From Amblyornis subalaris (Eukaryota; Chordata; Aves; Passeriformes; Ptilonorhynchidae), in NCBI GenBank assembly GCA_018881555.1, contig JACAXG010000033.1, positions 6,034,979 through 6,098,978 on the forward strand: 64,000 nucleotides of DNA. The letters are read 5' to 3'. A model generated the notes under the pieces. That model was not told the DNA's origin and searched no databases. It was given only the letters and a program-made list of their open reading frames with translations. The position numbers and the translations under genes were made by a program. Of this stretch, positions 39,152-52,600 are shown piece by piece. The first letter of the stretch is position 1, and every line of letters starts with the position of its first letter.

Positions 39152-42100
39152 AATTTCTAGGCTGTCTCTTAACCAAAAGAGTGCAGCTAATAAAACGAGN
39201 TCTTGCTTTCTTGTTTGGAAACAGCATATATTTTTTTAATCTTTATCANGCTTCCTCTTTCTTCAAAGAAAAGTTAATATTTTGATATTTGGTATTTTTG
39301 GATCCCAGATCATATTTTTCTCCCCCAAACTTCTCTGCATTCACATGCACATCTAGTTAATAAAGTCCTCCAGATTCAATCATGTGAAGCAAAAGAGGTA
39401 AGTCCAAATTTAATATTTGTATTAATTTACTATCAGTATAGGTCTGACTGGAGAGTGTCAAAAAGCCTTGTTTCTTCACCAGATCTTTTCAGCCCATCCC
39501 TCCACCTTCCTCCTCCTTAGACCCCAGGGTCTGTCCCTGGACAACGACTTCTTTCAACATANGAGAGCTTCTTACAGCCAGAATAGTGGCTCTCTCCCAT
39601 TTTGCTCCACCCTATCTTTCTGTACCGGATATACTTCATGTCTTTGCTTCGTGATCCAACCAAAAGAGGCTTTGCCTCTTTTCTGAACTTTGCCTCAAAC
39701 CTCTGCCCCACTTCTGCCAGCATTTTCAGGTCTAAACCGCACAAAACCATCACTTTTTCTGGGTGCTCAATTTAAAAATAAATCTATGAGTTTGTTTTGC
39801 TTGTCCACCTACATTTATTTCCAGAAATGTATTAAAAACATACCTGGCCTGCCTTTGCTAGGGTTATTTTGTACATTGTACCTTCCAGAAAAAGAAATAG
39901 ATTAAATTTATATATAGTCATATATGTATAATTTAAATGTACTTGCACAGGATGGCTCCACCANGCCGCTACAACTCTCATTGGCAGTTCTGTCATCATC
40001 CTTCTCAGATATGGATCTTTTATATCTTTTAATCACAGTTTTGCCTTGAGAATTTTTTTTCAGAGCAGTAGTTCCTGCCAAATCTAATAAAAAGCCAGCA
40101 AATAGAAATGCTGTATATGTCTGTGAAATCTAATCTGGAGCAAAATTGCTCAGACAAAGAAACATTCCAATGCAATGACAATTTCTTATTTTAAACCTAT
40201 TCCTATTATTTTAAACCTAACATCCAGACAAGTACATAATTAAATAACACAGAAAAACTTTTTTTTACCAGATTTTTAAATTAAAATCTGTGGTGCTGAA
40301 CCACTGCAGCGTCTCCAACGAGAATCTAAATGAGTTCGCCTAAGAAGGAGGATGATACTTTTTTTGCATTATCAACATGCATGTTCAATTTAACATTTTT
40401 ATTAACAAATCTAAAAGTATTTGCCCCAGGGTACTTAATCTTTACCCAGCAAAATAAATTAAGAAATAACTCAAGTTCTCAAGTGTACTGTGATATTAGG
40501 AAGAAATTTACTTTACAAAGACTTGAAAAAAAGATACAATAATTTTTTGGGAAAAGAANAATAAATTTAGTGTTTATTAAATACTCAGCTATGTCCATAA
40601 CCAGAGATTAGGCAAAGTGTTCCTGTGTCAGTTCAGCTTTCCCTGATAACAGTCAGAATTCCCTGCAGCTGGGAAATCACATCAAGGAATGAAGGGACAT
40701 CTTGATGTTTAAGTCTTTTTGGTGAACCAGCCCTGAAGATGCCTGATGTTGCAGTGTTTCAGTAATGTAATGTTTCATCTGCCTATGCACTATGGTTTGN
40801 ACAGAGCCCACTAACCTTTTCTGCACAAGCTTCTGAACACCTCACAGCAAAACTATTCTGTCCAGGCCTTACTGAGTCAGACAGTGCTTGGATATGTGTG
40901 CAAACAGTGAGACAACAAGCAGGACAAATCTAGGGGAACCATTACTTGGTTGTTTACACACTCGCAGTGGTGCCATGCAGGGTTCACTGAAAACCTGCCT
41001 CTTTTCCCCACTGGCTGACAGTTCCAAAAATTTAAAATGTTAGCTGATCAAAAATTGTCTTTCCTTGCCAGTTCACCGTAGAAAAGCATCCACCCAAGAG
41101 GCACTCTTTTGATGTCTGCATTTTCACCAATGGCTGCACTTATCCATTAATAATTTTTTGGGGAAGATGTTTAAGACCCTCATACTATCTGGAAAACAGT
41201 TTTATGCTCATGATTTATTTCAGTTCTGAGAAGTGGCAGAAATTACATTGCTGCTAATAACTTACCTCTTCTGATGAATATTTTTTGTCTCATATTACCT
41301 GTAGTTTTCTCTGCCTCTCCACGCTCCCTGATACGGCACTGTTAGAATCACAGGAGCATTGGCACCAATGCAGCAGGGCTGCTGCACCTTTGGCTACCTC
41401 TCTCTCCCTTTTCACGGCTGGTTTGTGTGAGTGTCTCCCAGTAAGTGTCCCTCTAAGATCTGAATTGCCAGACCTCACGTATCACACACATAAAACGCTG
41501 CTATAGCAGCCAGTAGGATGTTAATAGCTGCATTGCCGCTCACAGTGTTTTGCAGAGTGGNTAAGATGATTAAAATTGTAAAGGGACTGAATTTTCAATA
41601 AAAGTTCTCTCTTTGCAGTCATCCCCAGAGAAGGCTGAACAAGGNAGGTAGAGTTTTCTTTTGGGAAGACCTTGGCAAGTAATTTTTTTCACATTCCTGT
41701 CATAGTTTTTTTCCTATTTTTTGCTTATTTTAAAATTCTTTAAATGTACCTAAAGATAAATACCTTCATAAGCAAAAAATTAAATAAACACATTTAATAG
41801 ATTTCAAACTGAAATAAAGACTATTCCTGTTCTTACTGAAGTCCCTGAGGACAGTGTGAGACAGGTATTTCACAGTNTAAAAGGCACAGTAAGACTTGAC
41901 AATGATCTTGTGACAATACAGAACATTGATTTGAGACACAAGAGACCGTGAAGNGTATCTGCAATAAATTGTAAATGAAAAAGTAAGGCAAGGACAAATA
42001 TATCCATTAAGATTTAACAGAATCATTATTAGCATTAGGAGCTGTTAGCTTGATGAAATTTTTATTAGTTTTACCAACCAAATACAGTATCCCTGGAGGA

Positions 42101-44103
42101 GTTACTGTAAGCAATGCTACTGGAACCTCTGAGCAACAATAGATTAATTACCCAAGTAATTCGCCCCCCCCTTCCCACCCCCCAATAACCAGACTTACTT
42201 GTCAGTCTCATTAGAGAGGGAATTAGTCTTGTAACTTTATCATTCCAAATTCACAGAAAAGGGCAGACAAAGTAAGATGGTGCTTTGACATCAAGTATTC
42301 CATCACAATCAACAGGGGCATGTAGTACATCCTTGCTTGTGATTTGAAAGGAGAATAAAGCATTTGAGTTTCTCACCTAATCACTGTTCACTCTGGCTTT
42401 TCTTTTTGCTGGTGTATGGGATGCTGGAGTTCCCGTCACTGGCACAGACAGCAGCAAATGTGTTGGCCTCAGTAAGTCACCTCAGTGGTTAAAAGACATC
42501 ATTTAACACCACCTTGCTGGGCTCCATATGAGTAGAATAAAGCTGCCCTTGTCCTTGTCCACAGCCCTGCTTACTGTTCTTGCTTTTCCATCAGGCCCAA
42601 GGCGCTGCCAGTGGCAAGGTGCCCCTGTCTGGGTCATCAGCCCCTGGAGATGTCCTGTCCCATCCTCACTGACAGCAGTGCTAGTCCTGGGCCACAGTCT
42701 GGAATCCAGGGAGGTGTTCACAGACCTTTCCTTTCAGATGTTAATAAGTGCTGCTATGGGCAAGCCTGTCTGCCATCTGCTTTACCTCTCTGCCATCTAC
42801 CAGGGAGCTGCATGTCACTTCTTTTCACCTGCCCATNTGGCAAATCATCTCTCAGTCAACCCCACAGAGTTCAAAGTACTTTGACTTGACTAAATCTGTG
42901 TTTGTCAGCAACATGCCAAACATAAGTAGCACTCACCGGTTATTGCCATATTTGTTTTGCCCAATATACCCAGGACTCAACAGCCTCAAATTGAGCAATC
43001 CAGGACATTCCTTTCTAAAATGTTAATTATAAAGAAAATTTAGCTACGTAAGTGTTGGATTAAAGGCACTTTCATAGAGATTAGGTTTAACTCAATTTGT
43101 CATTTATACTCCAGGAGATTTCAGTATTTAGATCAAGCCTTTTCTCAGAAAAAAGANTTTTTTGGAACATCTAACAGAAGTCTCATCTCCTGATCAAAGA
43201 AAATGCAGAAAAGTTAAATCAGGCTTAAACAGTTCATAATTCATATGGAGTAATTTGACTTTGATTACTCCTTCTTTATTAATTATGTTTTTTATCAGTT
43301 GATGACCTAGATATCAGGTTTAATTATGTTTGTCATCCATACCTGTCCTACTCACAATGTATTAGTGCATAATGTATCTAACATATATGCATGCTTGAAG
43401 AAACAGTGCATAATCTCTTTCAATTATTTTCCATGTTTGTGTTTGAATTTCACTCTGTACAAGATCTAGAAGGGGTTGAGTAAATTTCCAGCAGAATAGC
43501 CTACTATGTGCTGTATTTTGGATTTGTGAACAAAATAGTGTTGATAACACAGGGATTTCATTTTTTTTCTGGTGAGGCTGTCCTGTGGGATAAAAAGCTT
43601 TTAAAACAGAAGAATGAAATATGTCTGAGCTAATGAATCCTTGATTTAGAGGTCTGTGTTTAAAAAGGAGACTGAGGACCCTTATCCCAGACTCTCAATA
43701 TCTAACTTACAGTATCAATGTTTAAATCTATATATCAATATCTAACTCCTGGTCAGAGTTCCCCAACAGCAGCACATAATAAGCAGTCATTGAGTGTTAC
43801 AAACATATTTCAAACATCTGTGTCTGTTTAAAGAATTGTGTCATCTCTCTCAAATAATGTAGAGTATTCTTGAATGTTGCCTCATGTCCTCATAATGATT
43901 CTGCATGAAAATTTTCTTCAAGGTTAGACCTGCTTTGAACTGTGGTGGTCACAATCGTTCCATTCAGTGCTTACCTATCATGCTGTCCTGCTAATTGGAC
44001 CTTGGCTGAAGTATGCTTGTTCCTAACAATAGTATGAATATAAATAAAATCACTTAATCATAATCCATCTTCTTCAAGAATAGCTTAGGGATCAAGACTA
44101 TTN

Positions 44104-44120
44104 TTTTTTTTTTTTTTTTT
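44104..44120. repeat. Poly(T) run
   Basis: T run directly preceded by an N at 44103, so its true length is uncertain. Confidence 0.85.
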
Positions 44121-44830
44121 TCACAGAAGAAATTGAAAGCACTTGGCTGTTAAAATTCCGTTGTTAAAATCACTTCAATTTCATTATGGAGAAGAAAGAG
44201 CTGAAACAGATGGTCATTCTCTTACAGGACTAATCTTCATATATAAGTGAGTCAGTAGTCTAAATGGCTAGTAAAATAAATCTGTACATATTAAACATTT
44301 GTTTGGGAGGAAGGACAAATANTGTTTTGCACATAATGAAAAACACAAAATAAAAACATGTTGAATCAATTTTCTGAGTACAACACATTGTACCTAAAGA
44401 ATCAGAAACAGTACTACCGTATGTGCTTCTGATATCAACAACATACGAAATAAAAACACTATACCCGGAAGCATTTTTTGTTCATTTTCTAGTACTTCAG
44501 ATTTGATATTCAATAAATCTTCTTCTGGAGTTAAAATAAGTTTTGCATAATTATTATTTGCATTCTTTTCACTCTGATGAGCAAGATCTAGTACTCAAAA
44601 ACTAATATTTACTTTATTTATTATTGAATATTTTTGTGGGTGTTAAGTTTTCTGGATATGCAAATAATCTTTTGCTCTTTCTTTATTCAAAAGACATACG
44701 ACCCGTTCTAGTTGTAGGCGAGTTTGTTAAGTTTAGTTCAATTAGCCTTCAGATCTAGAATGGATTATTAAGAGTTATAAACTGTTAATGCTCAGGTTCA
44801 TTACATTGAATTTAGAAATACATTATGTTC

Positions 44831-45115
44831 CTAGACCCGGAGGCCTAACCTGGGAGNTTCAGCTTCATCAATGCTTTCCCAGGAACATAATGATTGATCT
44901 TTGGATGTGAAACCAGAGGGTACTCCCTGTCTAGATTGCTTGAAAGATATAAATGGCCAATGTGCAGAAGAGTTCCTCTCAATGTATATAATGGGGCAGG
45001 AGAGCTCTTCTGATACATCCTTTTTCACCACAACTGCATCAGGTACGTATCTAGGAGGCATTAAGTAGAAACTGAAAGGTCTGCAGCCNCATGTGACAAC
45101 CCCCTCCACTGACAA
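44831..45115 (-). CDS. Doubtful 94-codon frame, unknown
   Basis: A - strand frame that reads more like coding sequence than its surroundings: moderate GC, few repeats and a mixed amino acid composition with a segment around MPPRYVPDAVVVKKD. It has no upstream ATG (the first codon shown is TTG, two codons after an in-frame TAA) and two codons contain N. I do not recognise a family. It could be a decayed exon, a retroelement remnant or chance. No consensus splice sites were identified that I would rely on. Confidence 0.1.
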   Translation of the reverse strand: MSVEGVVTXGCRPFSFYLMPPRYVPDAVVVKKDVSEELSCPIIYIERNSSAHWPFISFKQSRQGVPSGFTSKDQSLCSWESIDEAEXPRLGLRV

Positions 45116-47339
45116 GTCTTAGATGAGAGCGGATGCAGGATATCCTCCCCCAGCAATGGCATCCCACAGTGGTACTCTTTTCTGTTCACTGACATGGGAT
45201 ATACTTCTACAATCTATAACAATGTCCTATATAGAGAGCTTGTTTGCCTTGCTAGGCAGCAGTAAATCATAACTTGGGGTGCTGCAAGATGCAGGTTGTG
45301 TTTTAAATAACAGCATGAGTAGAGAGACAGAAGCGTTGCAGTAAAGCATTAGTTTGACTGTGAGAAACTTGGATATTTCTCGATTGATCCTGGATTATAA
45401 GGCAATTTAAATGTTTCACAAGTCTCCTTANATCACCTGGAAAATGGATACAATTAGTTTTTAAGTACCTGAAAGAATAATACATAATCATAATACATGA
45501 TTAATTGTTGGTAATTATTTTCTTCTTCTATAAGATATATTTTCAACATCCCTTAATCCTAATTAATTGTTAGTTGGAATACAGATGCTTAATAGATGCC
45601 AAGTACTGGATCTATTCCACTTTTTTCACAGTGTAGAACATGCTGCAAATGGCAAAAGCAGAGGTTCTTTAAATCCCTGGGCCAAGAAATTACCAGGAAA
45701 TGTGAAAACCCAAGGCTTTAGAAGACAGCTTGAATTATTCTAGACACCATGAAAAGGCAAGTAATGTAGAAAGACTGTTGTCATGGGAAAACAGAAGTTA
45801 GGACATGGTGGCTAGTCACTGGTGACGCAATTTGATATGATTTCCTAATTACAGCTGAATAATTATTATGCTGATGACTGTTTGTAGGGAGAAAGTTGGT
45901 GCTGTTAAGAGTCACAGTGGTAAAATGGCCCTGGAAANGATAGCTGAAGCACTGTCAAAGAAGCTGTGTAAAATAGGGAGGGGCCATACTTACTTTATCA
46001 TTATTGAAAAGTTAGAAGTGGCATGGGAACAAACTATTGGGGGACACAGGTGCTTAGCATTCATCCGGAGCAGAGATAGCTGTTACATGAATTGTACAAG
46101 GCTGTGCTTTTTCTCCTAGAAAGCAACCCGGAGAGTATCACACTGTGACTGTCAGTGGGAAATTTCCCACCTTTCATTCTCTCTTCCCCCTCCCTGCCCC
46201 TGATATATCGGTCCTTATCCATCCCAAGAAATAGAAGGTTAGCAGTAAAAGATTATATTCTTTGGCATTTAGTTGTTGAGACACTTAAGACTTTGTCCAT
46301 AGCATATTGAAGCCGAATAGAAATTTCATGCATTTCAGTGGTGTCTGAACCTTGGATGGCCAGAGTGATGTTTACATAAAGAGATTTTCCTGTCATGCTA
46401 CTGATTTATTTCTAGGTAAATTCCAGTCTCAGCAGTTGTGTCTATATGGTGGATGTTGGGAGCACTCCCGGCTCCCGAGCCCAGGTGCAAGCACAGGCTA
46501 GATGCCAAGGCTATGGCAGGGCAAGATCAAGCTCGCCCCATCCCTTCTCAGCCCACACCTTGCTTATATTGAGGAAGAAAACCTGGGCCATGAACGCCTC
46601 CCATCAGATGAAGGCATCAGAACAGTTTTAGTTTGAAAGGCAGAGGCATTGAAAACTGCACAGTTTACAAATACCTCTTCTGCATGCTAGCAAAAATATG
46701 ATGCTTACCAGGTTTAAACATGGTGACCGTGCCATAGAAGCCACCCCTGCTGTGACAGGCTCTTCTGAGGAGCACATATTTGGCTAGAAACTGTAGCACT
46801 GCAAGCAAGGGACTGGGATGCATCCCCTCTCTTTCCCACCATGCAAGTGGGATTTATGCTACATATGCTCTGCAGATTGAACAAGTTATCTCACATTTCT
46901 GGTTGTTTCACAGGACATCGAGTAGAGTTGACAAAATGAAAGAGACTAGAATGAAGAAGGAGCTGAAGCTGAAGTTTTTAATTGTTCTCTGGTCTTATGT
47001 TTCCTTCCTTTAAGACAAAGAAGTCAGCATTGGGTGTCGTGTGAAATGAATGCAATCTAGACACAATGCTCGAGCTCAGATACAGCCTGAAACAATCACT
47101 TTGAGTAGTGAACACCTTGTTCAATAAGTGCTGGGTCAGAAGCCGAGGACCATCACTGCTGGCAACATTATCAGTGTCTGTCATATTTTCTAAGACCCAG
47201 AGATGCAAAGTCCGGGATTCAAAAGAGCGTATAGAAGACACTTCTAGGTGGTGTGGTTGTTGTGCAAGGTTCGAAGATGTGAATTAAGAGTTTCGTAAAG
47301 ACTCTAAAGCTAGAAAGTGAAGTAAAAGAATGTTGCTGA

Positions 47340-47360
47340 TTTTTTTTTTTTTTTTTTTTT
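47340..47360. repeat. Poly(T) run
   Basis: Twenty-one uninterrupted T bases. Confidence 0.92.
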
Positions 47361-48710
47361 GACAAAGGATAAGAAAGGGAATCAGTTGAGAATCGAAAAA
47401 AACCTGGGATAGGCAACCTGGTCACATTGTAAGATATTTCACTGTCACTTGCAGTGTTTCTGAGAAGTGAGAAAAGTCATTGAATGCCATGACAGGACTT
47501 TGTGGAGCATATTAGTAATTCCATTTTTCTGCAAGCAGATTCAACATTCAAATTTTCAAACTTGAAGCCTTAATTGTAATCCTGAAAGTATTAAGACAAC
47601 AAGCAATAAAATTCCATCTCACCCAAACTTTCCTCTTCACCTCTTTTTCAGACCTCTCTTCCTTCTCACTGCTTTTCCAAGAAATTTTTATCTCTGAAAG
47701 CTGCCCAGGTACCTCTTGTCTCCCTTGGATTTCATTGCTCAACACTCAGCATTGCTGCACTTCAGCAGAGGTCAGCACTGAAAGGAGAAGGATTATTTGA
47801 AAAGTCTTGTTAGCTATGACAGTTGATTAATCATTGTGGGTGATTAAAGCACAGGCTTTGCATTTGCACAATCCTTGAAGCCATGATTCACAACAATTCT
47901 AAATATACTCCTACAGAGCTCTAACTTAAACCTTTGTTCCCTTCCCTATTTTTGTGCAGTTAGTTGTTCTTACCCAAGTTCATGGGATTTGCCCATATTA
48001 AACAGCATCTTTTCTTTTTTTAATATAATTTCCTCCTATATCAGGATCCCATTGAACTCTACTCCTGTTTCCCAATTACACTATTATCTTATTGGTGTCT
48101 TCAAATGTAATCAGAACATTTTCTATTTGATCATCTGGATAATTGAAAATAATATCTGATAATACCACTCCCTTAGGACTGATCCTTGTACAACGTTACT
48201 CAGTCCTTTTCAGGGTTTACCTGAAACACCGATAATGAATTTACAAGTAGAATTTTCCAATGACTTTAGAAACTTTTTTTTCCATCTAAATATTCCCTAG
48301 ATTGACTACTGGACCAGTATGCAGCATGGTAATAAAGTCTTACAAGCACCAAGGTATATGGCATGTATTGCTTCTTCTCTCTGCTACCTTGAGTAGAAAG
48401 AAACCGATTTGATTTGATATGATGTGTTTTTATAAAACTTATTCTGGCTATTACTACTCTCTATGCTTTCTTTTTGGTCCTTAGAAGTAGTCTGTTTGTC
48501 ATATTGGTTTTGGTAGGAACTATTAGGAGCTGTAAGTTTCTGTGTAATAATTTCTGGTGCCTGGTACCTGGCAGCAGGCATGTGAGCACTTCTAGCAGTG
48601 ATGGCAGCGGAGCTTAAGTTTCCCAAGCTTAGGCTGTGCACAATTAGAGCTCTTACCAATAAAGCAAACTGTACTGGTTAGTAGTGTGGATTTAACCACA
48701 TTCTGTACAT

Positions 48711-49625
48711 ACAACCATAGAAACATTAAGGTTGGAAAAGACCTCCAAGATCGTTGAGTCCAAGCTGTGATCAAACACCACATCAACTAAACCACAGCAC
48801 TAAGTGCCATGGCCAGTTGCTTTTTGAACACTTCCAGGGATGGTGACTCTACGTCCTCTCTAGGTAGTTCATTCCAATGCCTAACCACTTTTTCAGTGAA
48901 AAAATTCTTCCTGATGTCCAAACTGAACCTACTCTGGTGCATCTTGGGGCCATTTCTTCTAGTCTTGTCACTGGTTGCGTGGGAGAAGAAGCTGACACCC
49001 ATCTTGCTATGATCTCCTTTCATGTAGTTGTAGAGAGCAACAAGGTTTCCACTGAGTCTCTTTTATTCCAGGCTAAACACCTCCAGTTCCCTCAGATGCT
49101 CCTCACAGGACTTGTGCTCTAGACACTTCATCAGCTCTGTTGCCCTTCTCTGGACTAGCTCCAGTACCTCAATATCTTTCTTGAATTGAGGGGCCCAGAA
49201 CCGAGCACAGGACTTGAGGTGTGGCCTCACCAGTACTGACTACAGGGGGATAATCACTGCCCTGGTCCTGCTGGCCACACTATTGCTGACACAGGCCAGG
49301 ATGCCCATTGGCTTTCTTGGCCACCTGGGCACACTGCCAGCTCATGTTCAGCTGGTGTCAACCATCACTCCTAGGTCTTTTTCTTCTGGGAGCTTTGCAG
49401 CCACGCTGCCCCAGCCTNTAGCATGGGCCGGTTGTGACCGAAGTGCAGGACCTTTTACTTTGCCTTAATAAACCTCATACCATTCTCCTCAGCCCATTGA
49501 TCCAGACTGCCCAGATTCCTCTGCAAAGCCTTCCTACCTTCCAGCAGACCAACACTTCTGCCCATCTTAGTGTCATCTGCAAANAGACTGAGGGTGCAAT
49601 CGACCCCCTTGTCCTTGACAGCATC
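48711..49625 (-). mobile_element. CR1 LINE, 5'-truncated, about 0.9 kb, diverged subfamily
   Basis: The reverse strand carries a CR1 copy running from just upstream of the RT catalytic box at the right end to the 3' UTR at the left end. The wording differs clearly from the copy at 28580 (for example GGTGTCAGCTTCTTCTCC), which points to another CR1 subfamily. The 3' terminus near 48711 has only a diverged octamer (TTTCTATGG) rather than clean repeats, so it is probably older. N bases at 49418 and 49584 fall inside. The right boundary is approximate. Confidence 0.92.
48787..49625 (-). pseudogene. CR1 ORF2 reverse transcriptase C-terminal remnant
   Basis: The frame starts near the catalytic FADDTK motif, which reads FADD at 49583-49572, and ends at a TAG at 48789-48787 after a C-terminal [13 protein letters not shown] block typical of CR1. 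The segment around 49023-48790 is open and retains [15 protein letters not shown], a common CR1 C-terminal motif. Between 49455 and 49023 the frame is broken, so no single frame spans the remnant. The endonuclease and most of the RT palm are absent through 5' truncation. One codon before FADD contains an N. Not functional. Confidence 0.9.
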
Positions 49626-52600
49626 AGCAATAGTTTTATTGTAAGCAGAAATACAGCAACATGAAAAAAGAACAAGCAACTCACATCTAATACTTCATTC
49701 TGTTTTGTTCAAATGAGAGGAAAACTTCAGTCTGAGAATGAACCTGTGCTGGTTCTGCATCCTCCTCTGTGCCCTCTGTTTGTTCTAGCTAGCCTTCCCC
49801 TCCAGCAACTGACGGTTATTGCCATTCCACTACAAATTCAAGCTATTAAAAAATTGAATGGTAACACCTTCTAAGCCTGACATGTCCATAAAAATTGTTT
49901 CTGTTATGAGCCATTCTCTCAGCTCATACGATGTTTGTGGATTGAACAGCCTTAAGACTTAGCCCTGCTGTTCATTTTCCTTTCTAACCTTCTACACGTA
50001 GGAAAGTGTGTTGCAGTATTTTTTAAAATAAATATTAGGATGCTTATTCAGAAATACAAAACTTATAAAATTATGTTTCATAAATCCTGTTTGTGACTTC
50101 TTTTTAAGATGCAGGTTTTAATAAAATTAAAACAAACCATTGACTCAGAAGCATTCTCTATTCACTNCAAAGTAGGGACAGCAAATTTGATAGAGATTGC
50201 AGAAAAGAGATATATTCTTGTTTCAGCAGTCTAGAATAGGATTTTAAAAGGATTGAATTCTTTCTCTCTTAATACTGAGTTTATCTCTGATGCCAAGCAC
50301 AGTTATTATCATGCACACAGAAAATATCAGTCTTAAAAGTGGGAATTCCTGTGTTCTGTCTGCTTAGTGAGCAAGACTACTGTTTTTTTTAAAAGGGGTA
50401 TTGTTTATGTTATTTTTAATACCATTTTTCTCTGTAGTTTATTATTTGAAGCAGTAATATTTTTCAAAACAGAGATTTCTTCCCGTGTTCATGGATCTGC
50501 TGAGTTTCTAACTATGCCTTGCTCTGTAATTTTTTTTATGTTTTCCCTGTAGATACAGAATGTTTTTACTTATGTGTAGGAATGTAGGTTAGAGAAATAT
50601 TTTTCAGACTCAAATTAAAAATGATAAGCTATCCTATTCTCTATCTCTGTATCAACAGTAAGAAAACAATAAGATCATTTTCCATCTTTAATAATGTTTA
50701 AAAAGTGTGCTCTAGAGCCATGGGAGCTGACAGTCTACGTCCCAACTTAGACATAATGTCTTATGATATCCATGAGCAACTGTGTCAAGACTTACTGCAT
50801 GTATTTATTTATTTGTTTGTTTATTTATTTATTTTTCAACTACTTGCAGATGGAGAAAAAAATATTTCTCTATTTTTGATGCTACTGATTCTAGATTTTA
50901 AAATATTGACTATTTTGAATCCTGCAAAATACAAAGCTAGAATTTTGGTAGTGAGAAACGAAAATTTGTTGGTTTAATATATTTTCTAAAGCATAAGGAA
51001 CATTGAGAAAATTAATTCCAAAGGATTTCATATTGTATACAATAAAGCTACATATATGGCTTATGTAGAAATTCGGTGTACAGAATCAACTTAATGTTCA
51101 TGCCAAGTGTGAAAACAATGTTGCTTTATTTANATGGTGATATGGGAATGAATACTTATAGCTATCAGTATTCAGTTACTGGATTTGGTTTATTGTATAT
51201 GACTCAAAATAGAAAATGACGTGGCATTGTACTGGCGTGATAAGACTTGTCAGTATTAGAATACATTAGTTGCTGTTTAGTAATTTCAAAAAGATGTTAG
51301 GAAGTTGCCTGGGAGACAGGAGATAAGATGTATACATCTAAGGAAAACTGCCTTCTCAGCAGTCATCTTTACGGCTATGTCTTGGCCAGCCAAAACGTTG
51401 TTTAGATCTACTGCTTTTGCTGCTCCTGCAGCTTTTCTTGTTGCTATAAGACAATGTGACAAGCTTATTCTTCCCAACACCTTCAAGAATAAATTATCTA
51501 CAAAGTAGAGAATATTTCAGTGCAAAAAGGAGAGAAAGCCATTTCTGTTTAACTTGTCTTCCTCAGCCAGGCCAGTTCTGCAACATGTAAGGACCCACTT
51601 GTCATTAACAAAAGGGCCCCTTTACAGCAAACTGCTTATTCTGATTGCAGCTGTTGCCACTGGCCCTTACATGGTTATGGTGGTTCAAAGGCTGCAAGGG
51701 AATTTCAAGCTGCTTGCACACCCCCAGATGTTTTCAACGACCAACACAGAACAACGAAAACCACTGTAGATCTGAGCTGAGAAATCATCTGCCTGAGCTG
51801 ATAGTAAAGATTAGTTCATACTTTAGGATAATACAAAAATCACTGGAAAGCAGGAGGGGAGCCCAGGAGATACTCTCCTGCGGTGTGCAGAGCACGTGCA
51901 TGGGCACAGTTGTAATGCTGCTCTCGCTGTAAAAGCCATCACCATTCAGGGCCAACAAACTTCACCAGTAGCTGTTGGTGTATCTACATGGATGACTGAA
52001 ACAACTTTCCCTGTACAATGGCCCAAACTGATGAAACACAGGCACCTCCAGTCCAGCCATAAGAGCATGGTGCTGTGCTTAGGCTCTTGCTGGCATTTGG
52101 CCAGGCAGAGCCAAACCTGCTCTGTGCAAACACACTCTCCCTACTCGGCAGGCACTGCCTCTAAACCTCCCTCAGCACAGCATAGGGCCCAGTACAGTTC
52201 TGAGTGTTCAATGTCCTAGTGAAGGCTTCAAAATACATTCAGTATCAGGCTTGGAAGATTAGCAGCAATTATTAGTGTTGGAACAGGGAACCAGTCCTTC
52301 TAACTGCTAATGTACTGAAGTGTTTACATATTTATAATTTTGTTCTGGCGGTTACTCTGGATTGGTGACATTCCGCTCCATTTTCCATTGTACCTCTGGT
52401 TTAGTCAAGGTAGTTTTTCTTGTCAGAGGCAGCTAAACCAACATACCTGTGTCCACTGTGGGGAGAAAGGAATTGTTTCTCAGGGACAGTTGTAGAAAAA
52501 TAATCTTCCTGTTTAAAAATGAGCCCAGTCCCTTGCACAGTCCACGAACAGAATACCACGCTCGTAACTCAGTGCAGCTGCATAGGCTTGAGACAAATCT

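Larger units (their letters stand above)
35447..48710. other. Non-coding DNA, no gene seen; many N bases
   Basis: No supported gene. Poly(T) runs occur at 39134-39151, 44104-44120 and 47340-47360. About 24 single N bases fall between 36467 and 45938. A coding-like but unrecognised frame on the - strand at 44831-45115 is listed separately. GC-richer patches at 42530-42890 and 46440-46560 gave no recognisable domain. Confidence 0.6.

Noticed and set aside
42528..42884. 118-codon frame on + with a matching - strand frame
   Set aside because: Frames are open on both strands in a GC-richer patch, one codon contains N, and no domain is recognisable.
51286..51508. Overlapping + and - frames rich in alanine and lysine
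   Set aside because: Looked protein-like at first, but they are mirror frames of the same patch with no recognised family and no flanking exon signals.
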